Of a stretch of DNA of 64,000 nt, positions 60,290-64,000 are shown piece by piece. Each line of letters opens with the position of its first letter. Within the stretch, counting starts at the first letter, position 1. The position numbers and the translations under genes were made by a program. Under the pieces are notes generated by a model that saw only the letters and a list, made by a program, of their open reading frames with translations, was not told the origin of the DNA and did no database searches. The DNA comes from Doryteuthis pealeii. Taxonomy: Eukaryota > Mollusca > Cephalopoda > Myopsida > Loliginidae. The stretch is from the NCBI GenBank assembly GCA_023376005.1, contig CM042139.1, positions 133,283,209 to 133,347,208 on the forward strand, read 5' to 3'.

Positions 60290-60535
60290 TATGACAGTGT
60301 GTTTTTTTATTAGGCTTTTCATGTTCGCGAGTGAGAAGTTGCAACTATGGATGAAGGCTGTATAATATTTGTGCAAAATCTCGGGTGTTTCATCCCGATA
60401 TCGAACGTACATGTAATCAGGACACAAAACCAGAGATTTCGGACAATTATTATATAGCCTTCATCCTAATTTCGACATATCACCGCGAATATGAAAAGGC
60501 TAAAAAAATACCTTTAATAGAATATGCCTAAAAGC
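60290..60535. repeat. Foldback element (inner arms ~78 bp)
   Basis: 60,312-60,392 and 60,426-60,506 are reverse complements (CTTTTCATGTTCGCG against CGCGAATATGAAAAG; GGATGAAGGCT against AGCCTTCATCC). Weaker pairing extends outward to about 60,290 and 60,535. Confidence 0.8.
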
Positions 60536-60573
60536 AAATTTGCTAACTAAACAAACTCACGCACACATGCACG

Positions 60574-60735
<162 letters not shown>

Positions 60736-60739
60736 ATAT

Positions 60740-60995
60740 ATGAGTGTTTGTCTTTATCCGTCTGTGCGAATATAAAATAAGTAAAAACTAAAATATTCAA
60801 TGGGTGTATCTTTTATATATGATAATGTTTTCAACATACGTTCCGTTTTACTTTTATTTTTTATTGTTTTAATAAACCATCGTCAGGTCTTCATAAAAAT
60901 ATTTTTCAGGTGAAGTATTTAACATCTTTCCTATGCGCTGAAGATTATTTACATATATTTACATTGCGTCGTAATTTATTACATTCTATTCTAAG

Positions 60996-61050
<55 letters not shown>

Positions 61051-61136
61051 TTAGGGAAATGAGTACATTGTACGTTTATGTTTACATATTTGTCTAGTTG
61101 TTTCTTACGATTTTTTTTTCTTTTTGTGCATACGAC
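60740..61136. other. AT-rich with (TA)(TG) microsatellite
   Basis: TA/TG tract at 61,000-61,050. Otherwise nothing recognised. Confidence 0.6.
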
Positions 61137-61363
61137 GACATAATTATATGATATCAAGTATCTAATACAAATAATTTACAAACATATTTATTTAACATGT
61201 AGATGGGATTCTAACAGGTACTACCACTTCGGGTCAGAGTGGACCAGGGAGAAATGCCAATGAAGGGGGACTCCATACTCCACAGATCCCCAGAAGTGGA
61301 GTCTCGACATCAGTTTAGTATCATACCAAGAACAATGTGACAAGCCAGGTTCGAACTCACCAC

Positions 61364-61394
<31 letters not shown>

Positions 61395-61760
61395 GTATTA
61401 GTAGTTATTGTTGTAGTTTACTTATGCTCTTTTCGTTTAAATTTGTTGTTGTTGTTTCTTAAGAGTTTTTTTGTTTTGTTTTTTTACAGTATATCAAGTA
61501 TTCCCATCTAAAATAAATACTTTGCGCACAGTTTTATGGTTTCAAGTGTCTAATACTAATTATTATATCGTTTTAAGTAACTATTTCTATTTAATAATAG
61601 TCATTTGTTTGCACATAGTTATATGCTTTCAAGTAACTAATAATAATCGATTAGTATACTAATATCCTTTCAGCTAGTATATTAGGTCTGATATTAATAA
61701 ACAATGATAGCTTCAAATAACTATTTTTAATACAAATGATTTACAGTTACTAGCAAAAAA
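61137..61760 (+). repeat. Degenerate tandem repeat interrupted by family C and (TAG)n
   Basis: Units like GTTATATGCTTTCAAGTAAC plus TAATANTAATNATTTAC occur at 61,137, 61,520, 61,608 and 61,700. A family C 3' piece at 61,195-61,330 (TAGATGGGATTCTAACAGGT, CACTTCGGGTCAGAGTGGA) and (TAG)n at 61,368-61,405 separate the first unit from the rest. Confidence 0.6.
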
Positions 61761-63345
61761 ACGCCCTACCGACGATGTAAAAATCAATTTTTGAATGATA
61801 TTGCCTGAGAGGAGTGAGAAAAATTAAATATAATTAAATAAAAGGAAACTTTTGATATTTAAAAAAAATGATTACTTACTAAAAAGCATCATATTCACTC
61901 CACTCCACTGAGACGTTTTTTACAACAGTAGGGACCAACACAATTTTAATCATCCGAGTGTTCGATATAATTAGGATTGATATGAAATGTTAATAATAAC
62001 TCCTTCCAAAATAGAAGCAATAATATCATCATGAACCGCTTTTATAACGGAAACAGTAATCACGAATCGCTTAATGTATTATAAAATCAAATAATCTGAA
62101 CTCGGGTAGCCAAATCCACTTTCTACAACGAAAATCGTTACACCCCGAACACCTCTTATATACAGTACCTAGGTTGATATTGGCATCGTCCTTCAAGGCG
62201 TTATACTTTTATTTTTCGCCAGTGGTCATAACTTATTAAAAATAGAGTTAAAGAAACTAACAAATTAAGAATTAAATAGTTAAAAATAGAAGAAAGAAAA
62301 AATGGTAATTTATGATGTTTGTTTATTCTTAAATCTAAACAAATTTTCAAAATAACTAAAGTTGCCGCCTTGGCTGTTAACCAATAAACAGCCGAGGAGG
62401 GAATATTTGATTAAAATGCAGACGACCAGCGATAGACATTGAGGTAGTACGATCAGTTTTTGATGACTTTTATTTACCACTTTGCTGCTACGACGACTGC
62501 ATGATGAAATGGTTTGACTTTTTAAAAAATTGAAATTCAAGCTGAAAACACTACGTGACACAATGTATTTTGTAAAATTTATATGGTAGGGTAATAAATA
62601 GAAGACCTTTAAATGATATAGTATCACTTTTTTCTATACATTACATTGTGAAAGAAAAAGCTACAAGTGTTGTATACCCCTTACTGGTTATATAACTGGC
62701 GTGAGATATAGAGTTCTTAGGAGACGATGAGAAAGGTAGGAGGTATTCGTATAATGCTCCTACATATTTAATGTCTTTATCTCTTACTTACTTGCTTTTG
62801 CAGTTGATTAGGTTGGTACTTTAGTCTATCTCTTGCGTAGCTGGGACATTTCTAAAGATGCAGATTTGACTTTATTTCTTCTTTCTTTCTGTAGAAGCTG
62901 GTTCGCCATTAATCACAAAGACGACATAAGGCTTCTTTTTTTTTAGTGATCACATCTTTTTATTTTCAACCAGACTTCTTAACCGCGACCGGAGTGAAGC
63001 AAACGACGATGTCTACATCATGGTGTCTTCCGCTAAAAATGTTTACTGACTAAATCTAAACTTAACTTCCGCTTTCACGCTTCCCAGTGGCGGAAGCTAG
63101 AGGGGATCAACTTGATGTTACCGAATGTCAATCATTTAACGCCCTCCGATTTTGAATTTCAACGAATTTTAATTCAAAATCTTACTAAACTACAGTCATA
63201 ATTCGTAGGCAACCCACGGATTATGTAACAGAAGGATAAAATGAAAGAAAAACTACTCAATAATTAATGGTTATAGATTTTCATATAAGAAATTCGAACA
63301 ATGTAAGACTATTATATTCTTCTACTAGGAACAAACAAGATATAT
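61761..63345. other. No recognised gene
   Basis: AT-rich, with a possible S1 head trace in minus orientation at 62,098-62,150 (GAACTCGGGTAGCC..CGTTACACC). The rest shows no supported feature. Confidence 0.4.
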
Positions 63346-63348
63346 AGT

Positions 63349-63475
63349 GTGGAACCATTTCGTCTGTTCCTGGGGGAGCTCTTTGGGTGTTACACTGATA
63401 ATGACAGATGTCCAGAAATCAAGGACGAGATTGCAGCGAATTTGTGAACCTAAGGTGTGAAGTACAAGGACATAG
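63349..63475 (+). pseudogene. Short coding-like relic, family not recognised
   Basis: Frame PFRLFLGELFGCYTDNDR, then EIKDEIAANL, a stop, and GVKYKDIELA. It looks protein-like (amphipathic, normal composition) beside the surrounding AT-rich noise, and ends just before SINE S2. Probably part of a transposable-element protein. I do not recognise the family. Confidence 0.35.
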
Positions 63476-63500
63476 AGCTCGCCTGAACACCTTCCATAGA

Positions 63501-63745
63501 AGTAGTAAGTAAACGGGGTGTGATGTCATGTCAGTATCAGCCAGACAGGATTCTATCCCCTTTTCACAAGCGCTAGACCACGGAGATTGGTGTTGCATCT
63601 TAGGTGGACCGCCACACCTACCATCAGCTCCTCAGCCGCACAGATCCCTGTGCTACCCATCCGCTGAGTTGGCGAGGACCGGTATCGAACCAGGAACCTT
63701 GCGATTCCTAGGCAAGTGTTCTACCAACTGAGCTAAACCGGTCCT
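63501..63745 (-). mobile_element. SINE S2, best-preserved head
   Basis: On the minus strand the head reads TTTAGCTCAGTTGGTAGAAC (A-box) and GGTTCCTGGTTCGATACC (near-canonical B-box). It ends within the AGTAAGTAAAC motif typical of S2. Confidence 0.85.
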
Positions 63746-64000
63746 AGTAATGGTATACAAATAACGGACTAGGAATATGACAGTGATGGAAGACTGTTAT
63801 TTATCTGAAAAATGGAAGTCAGCCATCATTTCAGTGTTGTTTTTGTTTATTATATTCGAAGCACCAGACGCTTGATAAGTTCCATATTACGAGTGACATT
63901 TTGAGAGTTTTTTTTTATATGATCCATAATTTTTATGTGTGTCTAATCGCATAGAAATGTTAGTCTTGCTTTTTTATTATTTTCCGGCAAAAAAAAAGAA
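63746..64000. other. No recognised feature
   Basis: AT-rich sequence at the window edge. Confidence 0.4.

Overview
This is a stretch of animal (metazoan) nuclear DNA with no convincing host gene. It is AT-rich and packed with (TA)n, (CA)n, (GATA)n, (AAG)n and (AAT)n microsatellites, several tRNA-derived SINE families, relics of retrotransposons and DNA transposons, and many long inverted repeats. The mix of tRNA-headed SINEs ending in (TA)n, Penelope-like elements and non-LTR tails fits a mollusc, most likely a cephalopod such as an octopus. That is an inference from repeat style; no database search was possible. I see no rRNA, true tRNA gene, CRISPR array or operon, and prokaryotic signals do not apply.

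Layout. 1-9,862 is a block repeated almost base for base at 46,048-55,604 (about 46 kb apart). It carries a Penelope-like reverse transcriptase relic, a foldback element, several SINE insertions and a 1.3-1.6 kb pyrimidine-rich minisatellite. 9,863-33,730 is a repeat mosaic. It holds a non-LTR retrotransposon relic (9.9-10.3 kb), a Tc1-type transposase relic (12.2-12.5 kb), SINE insertions with target-site duplications, foldback elements at 14.3, 17.6, 20.2, 21.0 and 22.2 kb, a MITE at 24.95 kb, the back half of a Ty3/gypsy-type integrase with a possible LTR (26.2-27.5 kb), an array of non-LTR 3' tails (29.3-29.8 kb) and an (AAG)n minisatellite (31.1-31.7 kb). 33,731-33,830 is a run of 100 Ns. 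33,831 to about 44,680 is a giant imperfect palindrome, centre near 39,250, ending in an (AAGAAC)n satellite. 55,605-64,000 holds more SINEs, a mariner N-terminal relic (57.1-57.5 kb), a 740-bp foldback with 39-bp flanking direct repeats (57.8-58.6 kb), a degenerate tandem repeat (61.1-61.8 kb) and a tRNA-derived SINE (63.5-63.7 kb).

The direct duplication, the palindrome and the gap lie next to one another, and the copies differ mostly by short indels. A long-read assembly problem (false duplication plus a fold-back read) is the simplest reading, but a real segmental inverted duplication is not excluded. Nothing here works as a gene pathway. What is biologically interesting is the density of hairpin-forming elements beside TA microsatellites and a conserved stem-loop head shared by a dispersed repeat family.
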